The notes beneath the pieces were generated by a model. That model was given only the letters and a program-made list of their open reading frames with translations, was not told the origin of the DNA and did no database searches. The position numbers and the translations under genes are program-made. A stretch of 64,000 nt of DNA from Ziziphus jujuba. Its lineage: Eukaryota; Streptophyta; Magnoliopsida; Rosales; Rhamnaceae. Within the stretch, counting starts at the first letter, position 1. Every line of letters starts with the position of its first letter. Where the stretch lies: positions 8,066,501 to 8,130,500 of the forward strand of contig NC_083387.1 in assembly GCF_031755915.1 (NCBI RefSeq). The letters run 5' to 3'. This document shows, piece after piece, positions 34,945 through 47,113 of this stretch.

Positions 34945-36344
34945 AAAGCAACATATTTACGGACTCTCTCATTGTTCTCAGCAGGTAATTTTAAAAGAGC
35001 CCCTTGTAAATTATATTCAAGTTTTAAATATTTGCATGAACTGGATTTGAGTGTGTGTGGACTAGAGGTTTTGGACGACTCAATTGGGGCAATACTGTTT
35101 TTGAGGTATCTTAACTTATCACATACACATATCAAATCCCTACCATATAGCATTGAAAAACTAAATTACTTAGAAACTTTGAATGTACGCGGTTGCTATA
35201 ATCTCAAAGAGTTGCCCAACTTATCAAGAATGAATAGCCTCAGACATCTCAATAACTCTGGATGTGAAGCATTGACTGCCATGTTAACTTTGGACGAAAC
35301 CTCAGTCAATGCACCAGAATCTCTCCTAGAAACAGAGTCATGCATAGTCCACAAATCCATATTTCATAATGTGCTTTGAACATTACCATTATTCGTTATT
35401 GGTGGTGCTATTGACTTGCTTTTTCTGCAATGGCTATACCTTTAAGGAGTTTGAAAATTACACAGTTAGAGAATGTGCCTGTAAAGCTCTACCCAGGGTT
35501 TAAAGCACTGAAGAAAATGAAGGGCATTGAGTCATTGGGACTCTATTGGAGGGATGATGCTGATCACTGTTGTCTAAATACCAATCCAGAAGAGGAATTT
35601 GCTTTTACAAGATTCCAAGAAAGAAAACAAAACCACTCATTTAAAAGGCAGAAAAGCTTGATTCAACCTGATGCTCGAAGAATAGATGTTCTTGAATGCC
35701 TCATGCCGCATGAAAATTTAAAAAGATTGCTTGTAAAAGAATAGCTGGGCTACTCCTTTCCAGATTGGAAACCTCTTATCTTTTTGACTTCTGTTGAGTT
35801 GATTGACTGTAGGTGGTGTGATAATCTTCCAACCCTTGGCAATCATATGTTTCTTAATCGTCTCTTACTGCAAGGAATGCATGGAGTAAAGCGTATTGGT
35901 GACGAATTTTATGGGGAGAGCACCAGCAGGCCATTTCCAGCACTCAGAGAACTATCTCTCATTGATTTTCCAAATTTGGAAGAATGGTTTGGTCCAGATG
36001 GTGAAGATCTCTTCCCCAGCTTGACAAAACTAATTATCAATGAATGTCAGCAACTGACTATGATGCCAAAGATTTGTCATGTTTCACTGGATCATTTCCC
36101 GCAAACAATCCTCTTCTTACATCTCTGGAGATTGAATCTTGTCCCTTGCTTTGGTCACTGCCTACATTTGGAATCCTTACTGCGCTGAAATCATTGACAA
36201 TCCGGTGGTGTGAAAAACTCTCCTATTTGCCAAATGGTATGCAAAACCTCAACGCGTTGGAGTCCTTGGAGATTGGTGATTGCCACGGACTTATGCTTTT
36301 GCTAGAGATTGGGACTACTGGCTCCAGTAACCTTTGAACATTAT
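34945..36344 (+). pseudogene. LRR half of the second CNL, upstream of the copia insertion
   Basis: LRR sequence continues in the same frame after the TAG (LRTLSLFSAGNF.., LNLSHTHIKSLPYSIEKL) to TGA at 35377-35379, then resumes in another frame at 35430 (RSLKITQLENV..MKGIESLGLYW), hits TAG at 35743, resumes after it (FPALRELSLIDFPNLEEW) and changes frame again near 36044 (ALKSLTIRWCEKLSYLPNGM). At 36339-36344 it is cut by the copia element. Confidence 0.88.
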
Positions 36345-36561
36345 TATAAAATAGAGACAGAAGAATGTGAATAATGGGATATCTTATTATGCTTCTGTAC
36401 ATTAGGTTTTATAGCCTTTTCTAGAACACATAATAGGTAATAAATCTCCTTAATTAAAAATAAAAATAAAATATAATAAAACTGATTCCTAAATATCTGT
36501 ACAGCTCATAACTACCTAAAATAATACATAATCAAACACATATGCACAAAATCTTCCAACA
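36345..36561 (-). repeat. 3' LTR of copia-2
   Basis: Plus-strand reading tataaaatagagac..cttccaaca; partner of 43976-44193. Confidence 0.93.
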
Positions 36562-36625
36562 CTCCCCCTCAAGCTGGCATGAATATATCACTCATGGCAA
36601 GCTTGCTAACTAAGTTCTCATATTG
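36562..36625 (-). pseudogene. Last codons of copia-2 RNase H/pol and polypurine tract
   Basis: On the minus strand this 64-bp piece reads QYENLVSKLAMSDIFMPA, stop, then ttgaggggga. It completes the RNase H end PRGQ found at 39461 on the far side of the nested insertion, which shows the two parts were once joined. Confidence 0.85.
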
Positions 36626-39456
36626 TGACAGGACCCGTCCTGGGAACCTTTCAAGGATCCCCCGGATGGCCCCGCCTAGTGAAGTCCCACTGGATAATCT
36701 TTAGAGAATATCCAATGGAACCTCATCTTAAAATGTGAACAACAAACACAAGCGATAACAATAATACCTCAATATGTATATAAAAAAAAATGAATAAATC
36801 CACAACAGCGTAAAGTCTACAACCGACCTACTGTATTATAGGCCATAGCTACACGCATAAGTACCATGGTCTTACTGAGTCTCATATCTAAAATCAGAGC
36901 ATTCTAAGAGTATCGACGAAGTCTAGGAGTACAAATAAGTAATAAATAAATCCAAAAGATAACAGTAGATAAAGGAAAGATAAATACGGCTGTTGTCGTG
37001 GAAGGAACAAAACGATAAGCTGTGTGCGAGGTAGACTGCTACTAGCTTCCTGGGTCTAGGGGAATGAATTTAAAATAATAAAACGTGAGATAGAAAAACT
37101 CAGTGAGTGGCATAGTATAATAGAAAAATAATAATTTATTTCTGAAAAATCTTTCTCTCAAGACCTCTTGTTCCACTCGTTTAAAAAGTTCCTCGTTTAA
37201 AAATCATTTTACAAAACCCAAACTTGTATCCCAATTTACTATATCATAAAACCGATGCTCAAATATAAAATGGACGATCTTTGTAATATTATAAGATATC
37301 TCAAATCAAGATATAAATATTTGAGTATAAAATATAATAAATACAGTTCCACCAAATAAATATGAAAATGCAGAAATCACCACAATGTTTGTAAATCAAC
37401 AATATGTTCAAACGTACACAATGTACTAAACGATGTACCTATCTCACAACCCTCAATATACAAAAGGTGTCGTGGAAATATCAATTAATCGTCGGGACGT
37501 ACCCAACCTCATGGTCCGTGACAATAATAAACCGTTGGATGATACCAACCTCACGGCACCGTGGTAATAATAATAAACCGTCGAATATACCTGACCTCAC
37601 AGTCCATGGTAATAATAGATAACCGTTGGATGAAACCAACCTCACGGCACCGTGGTAAACCCAGCGCGCTGCAATATAATACTAAACCAAATTCTAGTAC
37701 TATATGGTATATCAATTTAAAATAACCGATACAGTATCTTATCGTATCATAAATCATAATTTAATATTCACGCTCAACCGCTTGTCTAAATATTTTTAAA
37801 AAAACTTTAAATCATGATTTCTTACTAAAATAAGAAAATATCACAGTAAAGTATATTCACCATAAACTGATTTTAAGCATCTAAAAATTTATAAAATATT
37901 TGAACATGCTTAAAATCATATAATTTTCAACATGCCTTCTCAAATTGATTAATTTCCAAAGTGATTTAAAACATCAATTCAAATACCAAAATATTTAAAC
38001 ACCACAAATTCATTCATGAACTCATTAGAATTGCCAAACGTTTAAAATATTGACAAAAGTCACATAAAAGGATAACACATATGTGTAAAAGCAGATCCTC
38101 ATGCATCTATAGAATGAACATTCAAATCAAACGATAGGTATAAGTAAAATAATCAAACCACATATATATATTATACTATATACCCAAAACATTTTTAAAA
38201 TTAATAACCACTCACAGTAATGTAGATGCTCACGCCTGCTCCTCTACAGGATCGCCTCCAGGCTCAACTCGAGTGCCTGTAATATAATAAAATATTTTTC
38301 ATGCTCCAAATAACTAAATCAGAGACACTTGTATAGCTCAAATGTCTCAAAATGATTTACAGTACTACAAAATTGCATAAATTGGACACCGGACAGTCCA
38401 ATTATACCGCATGTCCTTAGGACCCGATACCTAAAATTGGGGATTTTCTCCCGAAGCCTAATATTTTGAAATCGAACCACCTAATGGGTCCTAATAATAT
38501 CCAATTTCACTAATTAAACTCCAATTTTAACTAATTTGACCCATTTTGTCCAAACACAATCCGAAAATTAACTAATTGATCCAAAAATGGAAAAATTATC
38601 AAACGACCTCCAAAATTCACAAACTTTATATTGACGAAAAGCCCAAGAGACAAGGAACTCATCAATATGCTCACCTTGGTCCAAAGTTTCCTCAGGTGGC
38701 CGGAAAACACTGTTGAAGTGTCGGCCGAACTTCCCGTTGTCGGATCTTTCAAACGGCGAGGAATCGGGACAAAATAACCACGGAAATGAGTTTAGAGGGG
38801 TTAAAAATAGTGGAAAAGGTGTACGGGTTGGCCTGAAACAGTCAAAAATGGAGAAAATCAGGCGACCCACCTCGCCGGGCACCGCGGACTTCGCTGGACC
38901 GATCTGGGTGAGTCCGGCCTCTGCTCGCCGTGAAATTTCACGGCCGCCTTCAAGTGATCTTTCTACTTGGATGGCACGTGTAAGTGGTGGTTGGCCGAAA
39001 ATGGGCAAAACGGCGATGACCCGATTCGACGGTAAACGGGTCGAAACAACCCAGTTTGGACCCACGGGTCTGAGGAGAGAATTTCTTGGGTTTTGGGGAA
39101 GAAATGGGTATTTTAGGCTTTGTTTCCTATTTGACATGCTTACCTAGGCTTATATAAAGCTTTGGGTCACTAACAAACAAAAATTGGGGACTGGCTTGGA
39201 CACTGATTTAAAACTTATGCTTAAAACTTCTCAGAACCATAACTTTTTATCTGGAACTCAGAATTTGGCATGCCGCCAGTCTATGAACTCGTATCAACGA
39301 GATCTACACAATGGTATATCAGTCAAACAAAAAATATTGGCTACTAAAAAAGTCAACTTCAACCCATATATTATTCACTTGGTCAAACTTGGTCAAACTT
39401 AGTCAATTTGGTCAAACTTATTTAATCATGTATATTTTTTGATATGGGGTGTTACA
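36626..39456. mobile_element. Solo LTR, Gypsy-like, nested in copia-2
   Basis: A 2831-bp segment running tgacaggacccgtcc..ggggtgttaca, flanked by tattg (36621-36625) and tactg (39457-39461), a 5-bp target duplication with one mismatch. Only one copy of this terminal sequence occurs here and no gag or pol is found, so it fits a solo LTR left after LTR-LTR recombination; a large non-autonomous element is the alternative. It shares long stretches with 59436-61125, such as the gtggccggaaa..gtcggccgaa region near 38695 and the cataacttt..agtctatgaactc region near 39240. Confidence 0.75.
37481..37658. repeat. Minisatellite of about 44-bp units in alternating A/B order
   Basis: Four units, each centred on accaacctcacggcaccgtgg or its variant cc(c/t)gacctcacagtccatgg. 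Units 1 and 3 share one variant and units 2 and 4 the other, so the larger repeat is about 89 bp. It lies inside the 2.8-kb solo LTR. Confidence 0.75.
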
Positions 39457-39461
39457 TACTG

Positions 39462-42400
39462 CCCTCTAGGAAGTCCTTTGGGAAGAACATCCACTAGTTG
39501 GCTCGTGGTGGGTATGTAGGACATACATATCACATCGCTGTCTATCTTCTCCTTGATGAAATGTTTATCCACTTCTACATGCTTTGTTCTATCGTGTAGA
39601 ACTGGATTATGAGCAATGGAAATAGTTGCCTTGTTATCACAATAGACTTTAATAAGTGCTGGTGCAGGAATCTTCAACTCTTCTAGCAGTCTTTTAATTC
39701 ATAACACTTCATAAAAGCTATATGTAACAGAACGGAATTCTGCCTTTGCACTACTCCTTGCCACAACATTCTGTTTTTTGCTTCTCCAAGTGACCAAATT
39801 CCCTCCTATCAAAGTGCAGTAGCCTGAGGTAGATCTTCTATCATTTATATCACCTGCCCAATCTGCATCTCTGTAAGCTTCAACTTGGAGATGACCCCTA
39901 TTTTTTAACAAAATTCCTTTTCCCGGAGTTCCTTTTAGATATCTCAAAATCCTGAACACAGCTTCAAAATGAGTAGATCCAGGTGAATGCATAAACTGGC
40001 TTAGTACACTTATTGCAAAAGCTATATCAGGTCTTGTGTGTGATAGATAGATTAGCCTTCCCACTAATCTTTGATAGCGTTCTCGATCAACCACCTCAGT
40101 TGTTGTTGCTGCTTTTAGCTTCACATTTGGGTCTATTGGAGTTTCTGTAGCTTTACAACCTGTCATTCCTGTTTCTTTGAGCAAATCAAGAATGTATTTT
40201 TGTTGGTTGATGAAAATTCCTTCCTTGGACCTTGCAAACTCCATCCCTAGAAAATACCTAAGCTTTCCCAGGTCTTCAATGTCAAATTCAACCTCAAGCT
40301 TATTCTTTAGCTTGTTAATCTCGAACAAATCATCTTCAGTTATTATAATATCATCTACATATATTATCAGAACTGCTAGTTTACCTTCAGTAGAATGCTT
40401 GAAAAATAAAGTATGATCAGTTTGGCTTTGTGAGAATCCGTGCCTCCTTACTACATTCCCAAATTGTTCAAACCAAGCTCTTGGTGATTGTTTCAGCCCA
40501 TATAAGGATTTTTTTAAACTGCAAACTTTGCCTCTTCCAAGACTTTCTTCAAATCCGGGTGGTAGGTCCATATATACTTCTTCCTTTAGGTCTCCATTCA
40601 GGAAAGAATTTTTGACATCGAACTGATGAAGTGGCCAATTGAAATTTACTGCAAGAGAAAGAAGTATTCTGATGGAGTTAATTTTCGCAACAGGAGCAAA
40701 AGTTTCTTGGTAGTCTATACCATGAGTTTGGGTAAATCCTTTTGCTATGAGTCTTGCTTTGTATCTTTCCACACTCTCATCAGCTTTGCACTTCACTGTA
40801 AACACCCATTTGCACCCAACTATCTTCTTCTTATGAGGTAGATCGGTAATACTTCACGTATTATTTTTCTCGAGAGCATTCATCTCTTCCATCACAACTA
40901 ACCTCCATTTCGGATCATCTAATGCTTCCTGAACAGTTCTTGGCGCATACATATTAGAAATCCTAGACACAAATACTTTATGAGTATGTGATAATCTTTC
41001 ATATGACAAGTATTTTGCAATAAGATGTTTTGTGCAAGCTCGGGTACATTTTCTTAATGCAATTGGGAGATCAAGATCTAAGGAGGATGGACTAGGCAAA
41101 TTATTAGAAAGAGATGGAATATGAGTAGAAGAAGGCTTACTTTGAGTTATAGGACCTTCACTCGGCAAATTGGATTGGACTTCTGCTGGAGGAACAACTG
41201 GAACAGTAGTACCTTTTTGAAACCTCTTCCTGGTATAAAACTGAAGTTCAGGATGAGAATTGTTATCTGTTTGTAGTACTTCTCCCCCTGTTTTTGATAA
41301 TGTAATATCTGGCAAATTTAGATTAAGTGTACTATCACTCGGTTCCATTCTTTCAACAATTGTTTCCAGTATTTGCTTATCATAAATAATTAAAAGTATA
41401 AATTTTTCTGGAATAGGTAAAGTTTCCCAAAAATTATCTTCCTTTGTTATGTTCTCCCCCTGAAGAGAATTTTTTTGAAAGAAAGGTTGGTCCTCAACAA
41501 AGTGTACATCCATACTCTCAAAAAACTTTTGTGTAACTGGATTAAAGCATTTGTATCCTTTTTTATTAGACGCATAACCAAGGAAAACACATTTTTTCAG
41601 CTTCAGGATCTAGTTTTGATCCAAAAACATTTGGTATGTACATATAACAAACACAACCAAACACTTTTAAAGGAAGATCTACAGTTATCCGAGATGTGGG
41701 AAAAAAGATTTTCAAAATTTGTAAAGGTGTTTCATATTTTAAAACTTTAGATGACATTCTATTTATTATATAACAAGCAGTTAGGAGTGCATTTCCCTAT
41801 AGATATTTAGGTACATTCATAGAAAACATGATGGCTCTAGCTCCCTCAAGAAGATGTCTATTTTTTCTTTCAGCAATTCCATTCTGTTATGGTGTGTCAC
41901 GACAAGTTGATTGATGAATAATACCTTTTTGGGTCAGAAATGCTCCTAAATATTTATTAAAGTATTCAGTCCCATTATCTGATCTTAAGATACCAATCTT
42001 GGTTTGAAATTGATTTTCAATCATTAGGAAAAATTCTTTAAATCTTTGTTCAACCTCTGATTTCCTTTCCAACAAGTAAACCCAACACACCTTTGTATGG
42101 TCATCAATAAAAGTTACAAACCATTTTTTGCCAGAAAGTGTAGTAACCTTAGAAGGACCCCAAACATCACTATGAAACAAATAAAATGGTTTTGAAGCAA
42201 GATAAGATTTTATTGGAAACGAAACTCGATGATCTTTAGCCAAATGACAAGACTCACAATGAAGTTTCTAACAATCAATTCCTTTAAATAATTTAGGAAA
42301 CAAATATTTAAGATATAGAAAACTAGGATGTCCTAATCTTTTATGCCATAATATAACTTGATCATAGACAAGGTTTGAACTAGTACTACTTAGGCCATGA

Positions 42401-43833
42401 ACTTTTTTATTACCAGTAGCGGTTTCATCAAAGTAGTAGAGCCCATTTATCTCTCGAGTAGTTCCAATCATCTTCCCTGAGTTCTGGTCCTGAAAAATAC
42501 AAATGGAAGGAAGGAAAAGAATAGAGCAATTAGTATCTTTAGATAGTTTGTTGATAGAAGGAAGATTGCAGGCAAGTTTTGGAACATGTAAAACAAATTT
42601 TAGAGCAATTTTTTTTAGAAATTTAATGTTTCCATTTCTCGCAATAGATGACAAACTACCATCAGCTATTCTCACTTTTTCAATACTAGAATAAGGATAA
42701 TAGGAACTGAACAGGTTAGAGTAACTTGTCATATGATCAAAGGCCCCTGAATCTATGATCCAAGGATCTGATTTTCCTAGAATTGAGAGTGCCAAAGAAT
42801 TGCTTTTTGTTTGTGCCATAGACCCGACAGGAGTATTAGGTGACAAATAGGATTTTAGAAGTTTAAGAAGATGATGTAGTTGTTCTTTACTAAATGGAGA
42901 TGATTCTGCCTCGTTTGCTAAGGGTAAACGCAGTTCACCATATTTGCTCATCCTTCCGGTGGGTGATCTACCGTGCAACTTGTAGCAATTCTCTCGAGTA
43001 TGGTGAGGTTTTCCACAGTAATCACAGCGGAGGTTATTCATGTCTCCAACCCACTGATTTTGGAATGACTTTCGACTGAATTGGGCTTCAGATAAAATTA
43101 GGGCTGATCCTTCCACAGGTCTAGTTGTACTTGCAGTCTTATTCACGAGCATCACTTGTCTCCGGCTCTCTTCTCTACGTACTTCAGCAAATACCTCACC
43201 AGTTGGGGGCTAAGGGTTCCTTCTAACAATCCGGCCACGAACCTCATCAAATTCAACATTTAAACCTACAAGAAACTTGAAGACTTGGCCAACATACACC
43301 ATCTTTTTGTAGTAATTGCAGTCATCGGGTGACTTCCACTCATAATCATTGAATAAATCCAGGTCCTGCCAAATTCTCTTAAGAGAATTAAAATATTTAG
43401 TCACAGAGTCCTTACCTTGGCGAATATCTCCAAGTTGTAGAGTTAATTCGTAAACTTGGGATTGATTCTCTAAATCTGAGTACATTTGTGAGACATTATC
43501 CCATAATTCCTAGGTTGTAGAATAGCAGAGATAATTTGCCCTTATCTCTTCAGCCATAAAATTAACCAACCATGTCATTGCCATAGAGTTTTTAGCATCC
43601 CAAATAGCACAGGCTGGATCATTCACATCGGGCTTCTTTGTATCTCCTGTGATATAGCCAATTTTTCCTCTTTCTTTGAGATACATGCAAACAGATTGTG
43701 ACCATCGGAGAAAATTATCACCATTTAGTCGGATTGTATTGATCTAAAAAGGATGATTTTCAAGTAAATTCCGGGCAATCTGAGGCTCAGATTGAGAAGA
43801 CTGGGGCTGAAAATTGGACATGATTTCGGACAT
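39462..43833 (-). pseudogene. copia-2 gag-pol polyprotein, eight nonsense codons and one frameshift
   Basis: Starts at ATG 43833 (MSEIMSNFQPQSSQ). Gag (DNFLRWSQSVCMYLKERGK) is followed by zinc knuckle CDYCGKPHHTRENC, protease IIDSGAFDHM, integrase (WHKRLGH, CESC, HSDVWGP, RSDNGTEYF, NGIAERKNR), reverse transcriptase ([26 protein letters not shown]) and RNase H (DADWAGD, SSAKAEF, VYCDNKA). One extra A near 41595 shifts the frame. Stop codons interrupt at HPF*INT, TT*ELW, NP*PP, DC*KL, TP*QN, YL*GN, NT*SI and VL*IK. Each stands where Gln or Trp fits, so all can arise by one C-to-T or G-to-A change. The order integrase before RT marks it as copia. The coding part is interrupted at its very end by the solo LTR. 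Confidence 0.92.
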
Positions 43834-43975
43834 TTTTAGTGCAGAAATGCAAAGAGTACTGTTTACGAGAGGATACTGTTCATGGGGGTTAGTGTTCACG
43901 ACGACTATTGTTTACATGGATACTGTTCATGCCGCCGCACTTTTTCACATAGAGGTTTAACCTGCTATGATACCA

Positions 43976-44193
43976 TATAAAATAGAAACAGAAAAATGTG
44001 AATAATGGGATATCTTATTATGTTTCTGTACATTAAGTTTTATAGCATTTTCTAGAATACATAATTGGTAATAAATTTTTTTAATTAAAAATAAAAATAA
44101 AAATAAAATAAAATTGATTCCTAAATATCTGTACAGCTCATAACTACCTAAAATAACACATAATCAAACACATATGTACAGAATCTTCCAACA
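43976..44193 (-). repeat. 5' LTR of copia-2
   Basis: Plus-strand reading tataaaatagaaac..cttccaaca; its inner border touches the primer-binding site. Confidence 0.93.
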
Positions 44194-44704
44194 ATTATCC
44201 ATTGAGAATTGCAGTAATCTGACTTCATAATCAATGGGCTTCAAAAATCTCACATGTCTTGAGCACTAGACCATTATGTACTGTCCAAGCATTGTTACTC
44301 TACCGCAGTATCTGCAACAACTTTCTGCCCTTCGAAGTTTGACCCTGCTAGGCTTCTCTCCAGAGTTCATGTTTCTTCCAAATGAGTTAAAAAGCCTCAC
44401 GGGTATGAATAGTCTGGAAATCAGAAGCTGTCCTGACTTAAAAGCTTTGCCAGAGTGGATTGAGAAACTTGTGTCATTGAGATCTTTAGCAATTTCAGAT
44501 TGTCATCAAGTAACAATTTTACCCGAAGGTACGAAATGTCTCACAGGACTCCAGCACCTCTCTACTCAAGATTGCCCTCAACTTCTGCAAAGGTGTAGAC
44601 CAGAAAGTTGTGAAGATTGGCCAAAGATAGTCCATGTCCCTTATAAGCACATCGGCCTACCAGCTCAAAGGCATCCAACAGAAGCAAGTACTCCTTCAAA
44701 TTAG
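44194..44704 (+). pseudogene. LRR end of the second CNL, downstream of the copia insertion
   Basis: Starts with the duplicated attat target site and continues the LRR at tccattgagaattgcagtaatctgac, which matches 30547-30570 of the intact gene; a stop follows (tca taa tca), then SLEIRSCPDLKALPEWIEKL, DCPQLLQRCRPESCEDWPKI and HVPYKHIGLPAQRHPTEAS to TAG at 44702-44704. Together with 33358-36344 this restores the full gene order apart from the insertion and the point lesions. Confidence 0.9.
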
Positions 44705-46911
44705 AGCAAAAATTGTGAGCCTTCTTAAATTGCTCTCTTTATTAAGTAAACAACTTCTGATCCATCATTTTCAGTTTATATTATTATCAAAACTTGTTTA
44801 TACAAACAAACGAATACTGCTCTCAATCAGTTAAATTGTGTCTAAACATTACATTCTTTCTACCACTCTATTTACTACAAGCTGAAACTTTGAATTTGAC
44901 ATATTCTGGTTTAGGTTATTCTTTACTTCTTTATATATATATATATATATACATGTATGTACCTTTCTTGGAATGGTGTTGGAAATTTCAATTTTAGAGA
45001 AAATCATATAGGTGGGTCCAAACCAATTTATTCAAGCATATTCAGCTGAGTATCAGAATCTAGTTGAAATGCTATTAGTTTTTCAGATAGGTCATCATTC
45101 TGCAAGTTGCCAATTCTCTAGAATATCCTAATTTCTGCCAGACTTCCTTATCAAGTTTGATTTCCTATTTCAAATATATATTATCTATGAACAGAAGTTA
45201 TATCACATGAACTTAAAGATTGAAGCCTTAGTGCTTATTTAATTTCAGAATTTGGTGGTGTCGACTTGAAGCAAGTATTCTACGTGTGGAGAATGATGCA
45301 GTGCATTTTATATGAACATATAACTAAGGCACTTATGGTATAAGATTTTTTCTTTTGATTGGTATTATGGAGGGACAAAGCCCCCAAAAAAAATAAAAAT
45401 GGTGTGGATTTAGCCTAGAGAGCTTGGTGTGACTTTTTCAATGGTATGGTTTTGTATAAGAATTTTCAATTGGTAATGTTCGTTTCTTTTGGTTTTTGGG
45501 CTTGTCTTTCGGTTAGCATGTTACTAATACTGACATAGTAACTATGCTCCATAATATAGTTTGCAGTTTGAATGGCTTATGGACATTGACCGAGTGTCAA
45601 GCTGTGTAAATTAGCTATATTTTTTAATGCCAATGTTTTAGTTGGACTTCGTATTTTGTTTCAAATCAATTTGTCATCATTCTGCGAGCAGCAAGTTCAT
45701 ATTCATAAAAGTATTGGATGAGGCTGTTAGTGTATTGAATTTTCCTTATCTAGGTTGCTTTGCACCTTATTATAATTATTATTGCTATTTGCTTTCTTCT
45801 TTATGGTCCATTGGATTTTGCAACCGTCCATCTCTGTTTTCTCAAATGCCTTTTCTTCAGATTCTATCAAATGAAACAAGTTATATCTTGAAATGGAAGG
45901 CTAACCTTAAAAGACATACATATGCTTTATGTTTCAAAATCTTCACTGTTTAACTGGTGGAACTCCCTTGAGTTCAAGACCAATAGAGACCAATAGTCAA
46001 GCAGGCAGAAAATCAGATAAAAAAAATGTTTTGAGAGATTCAATCAACACATTTATGTGGTTTAAATTAATCAAAATATTTTGGTCCCTGTTCTGAATGT
46101 TTGATGTTTGTAATTAAAGTATAACAGAGGCCTTTCTGGGGGAATCAGATTAGTTAGAATTGTTAACAGCAGCAGTAGCACATTTCATTACAGTATCTTT
46201 TGCATCATTTTTCTGTACTGGCAAATCTTTGCATAACCATTTTCCTATTCAGCAGAATTTGTAGTTCGAGCCCTCATATATAAATTTTTAGTCGATTGCT
46301 GTGAATGGAACACCAACCTGTAAATATGTTCTAACTTTTTGGAGTTTAAAAAAACTATTCAATTCTCAGATGGATGTGTCGTTAAATCCTACAAATTATT
46401 ACAAAGACAATATAGTTCTTAGACTGAAAGAGCATATAGATACATACCAAAGTAAAAATTGAAAACATCATAGTCAAACCCTATCAAAATTTTTGCAGCA
46501 GAATATAGACCAAGTTTACAAGTTTTCGCCTTCAAGCCCATATCCCAGCCCAGCGGGAGTTGCATCAAAACGATCAAGATGGGATCTTTTGCTTGTTCCT
46601 GCTGTGTCCTTTTCAGCAGGTGAGAAATGACAAACTGGGTTTTTTGAACAATGTTCTAAATATCCAAAAAATAAAAAATAAAAACTAAAATATGTTCAAA
46701 CTTATCTACACATAGTTCTGTTTACGACAAGAGGACAAAAAAAAAAAAAAAAAAAAAAAAAGAGGTTGTAAATACACAAGCCTTCTTATTGAGAGCAAAA
46801 CTGTAAGACACATTTACTTTCAAGGATTTTGGTTTCATATTTGTTGGAATTGTATTTCTTAACTACCATCTCACCTTCTCTGTGATCATTGAGTTCTGAT
46901 AGCTGCATCAA
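44705..46911. other. CNL 3' flank and spacer
   Basis: Collinear similarity with 31060-32060 continues to about 46150 (for example gttctgaatgtttgatgtttgtaatta near 46090), showing that the duplicated unit includes more than 1 kb of downstream DNA. An AT microsatellite is at 44931-44951 and a poly-A run at 46737-46761. No gene. Confidence 0.6.
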
Positions 46912-46990
46912 ATGGCAGATCTGGCTGTATCCCCGGTTTTACAGGTGGTCTTTGACAGATTGGCTTCTCCTTTCCTATAAAGGATTGGTT
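46912..46990 (+). pseudogene. CNL resistance gene, 5' coiled-coil stub
   Basis: ATG at 46912 with the family start MADLAVSPVLQVVFDRLASP, then TAA where the paralogues have CTACAA/CAAAAG codons (cta taa agg). Similarity ends within about 30 bp of the stop. The leader atagctgcatcaa before the ATG resembles that of the CNL at 33358. Confidence 0.8.
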
Positions 46991-47113
46991 ATATATATAG
47001 CAATTGAAACTGATAAGTAATGTTATAGAGTATTTTATGCCTCATTGCATGAGGGTCTTGTTTGCCCCGACTTCTGATCTGGGATTATCATTTTTATGAC
47101 TTTTATGTTGCAG

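Larger units (their letters stand above)
36345..44193 (-). mobile_element. Ty1/copia LTR retrotransposon in CNL pseudogene (copia-2)
   Basis: A 7849-bp element bounded by 217/218-bp LTRs and a perfect 5-bp target duplication ATTAT (36340-36344 and 44194-44198). Primer site tggtatcatagcagg is the complement of 43961-43975; polypurine tract ttgaggggga lies inside the 3' LTR. About 14 differences separate the two LTRs by eye, mostly transitions, so it is clearly older than copia-1. Gag-pol is present but dead. A second LTR-type insertion (36626-39456) sits between its RNase H codons and its 3' LTR. Confidence 0.95.

Noticed and set aside
35430..36337. Separate small LRR genes
   Set aside because: They are collinear pieces of one CNL interrupted by frameshifts, as shown by the intact paralogue at 27437.
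37481..37658. Short spaced repeats resembling a CRISPR array
   Set aside because: Units are directly adjacent and alternate in type, with no unique spacers, and the genome is a plant's.
38568..39147. 189- and 144-residue opposing frames
   Set aside because: Same reason: GC-rich LTR core; the two strands are equally open and nothing matches a known family.
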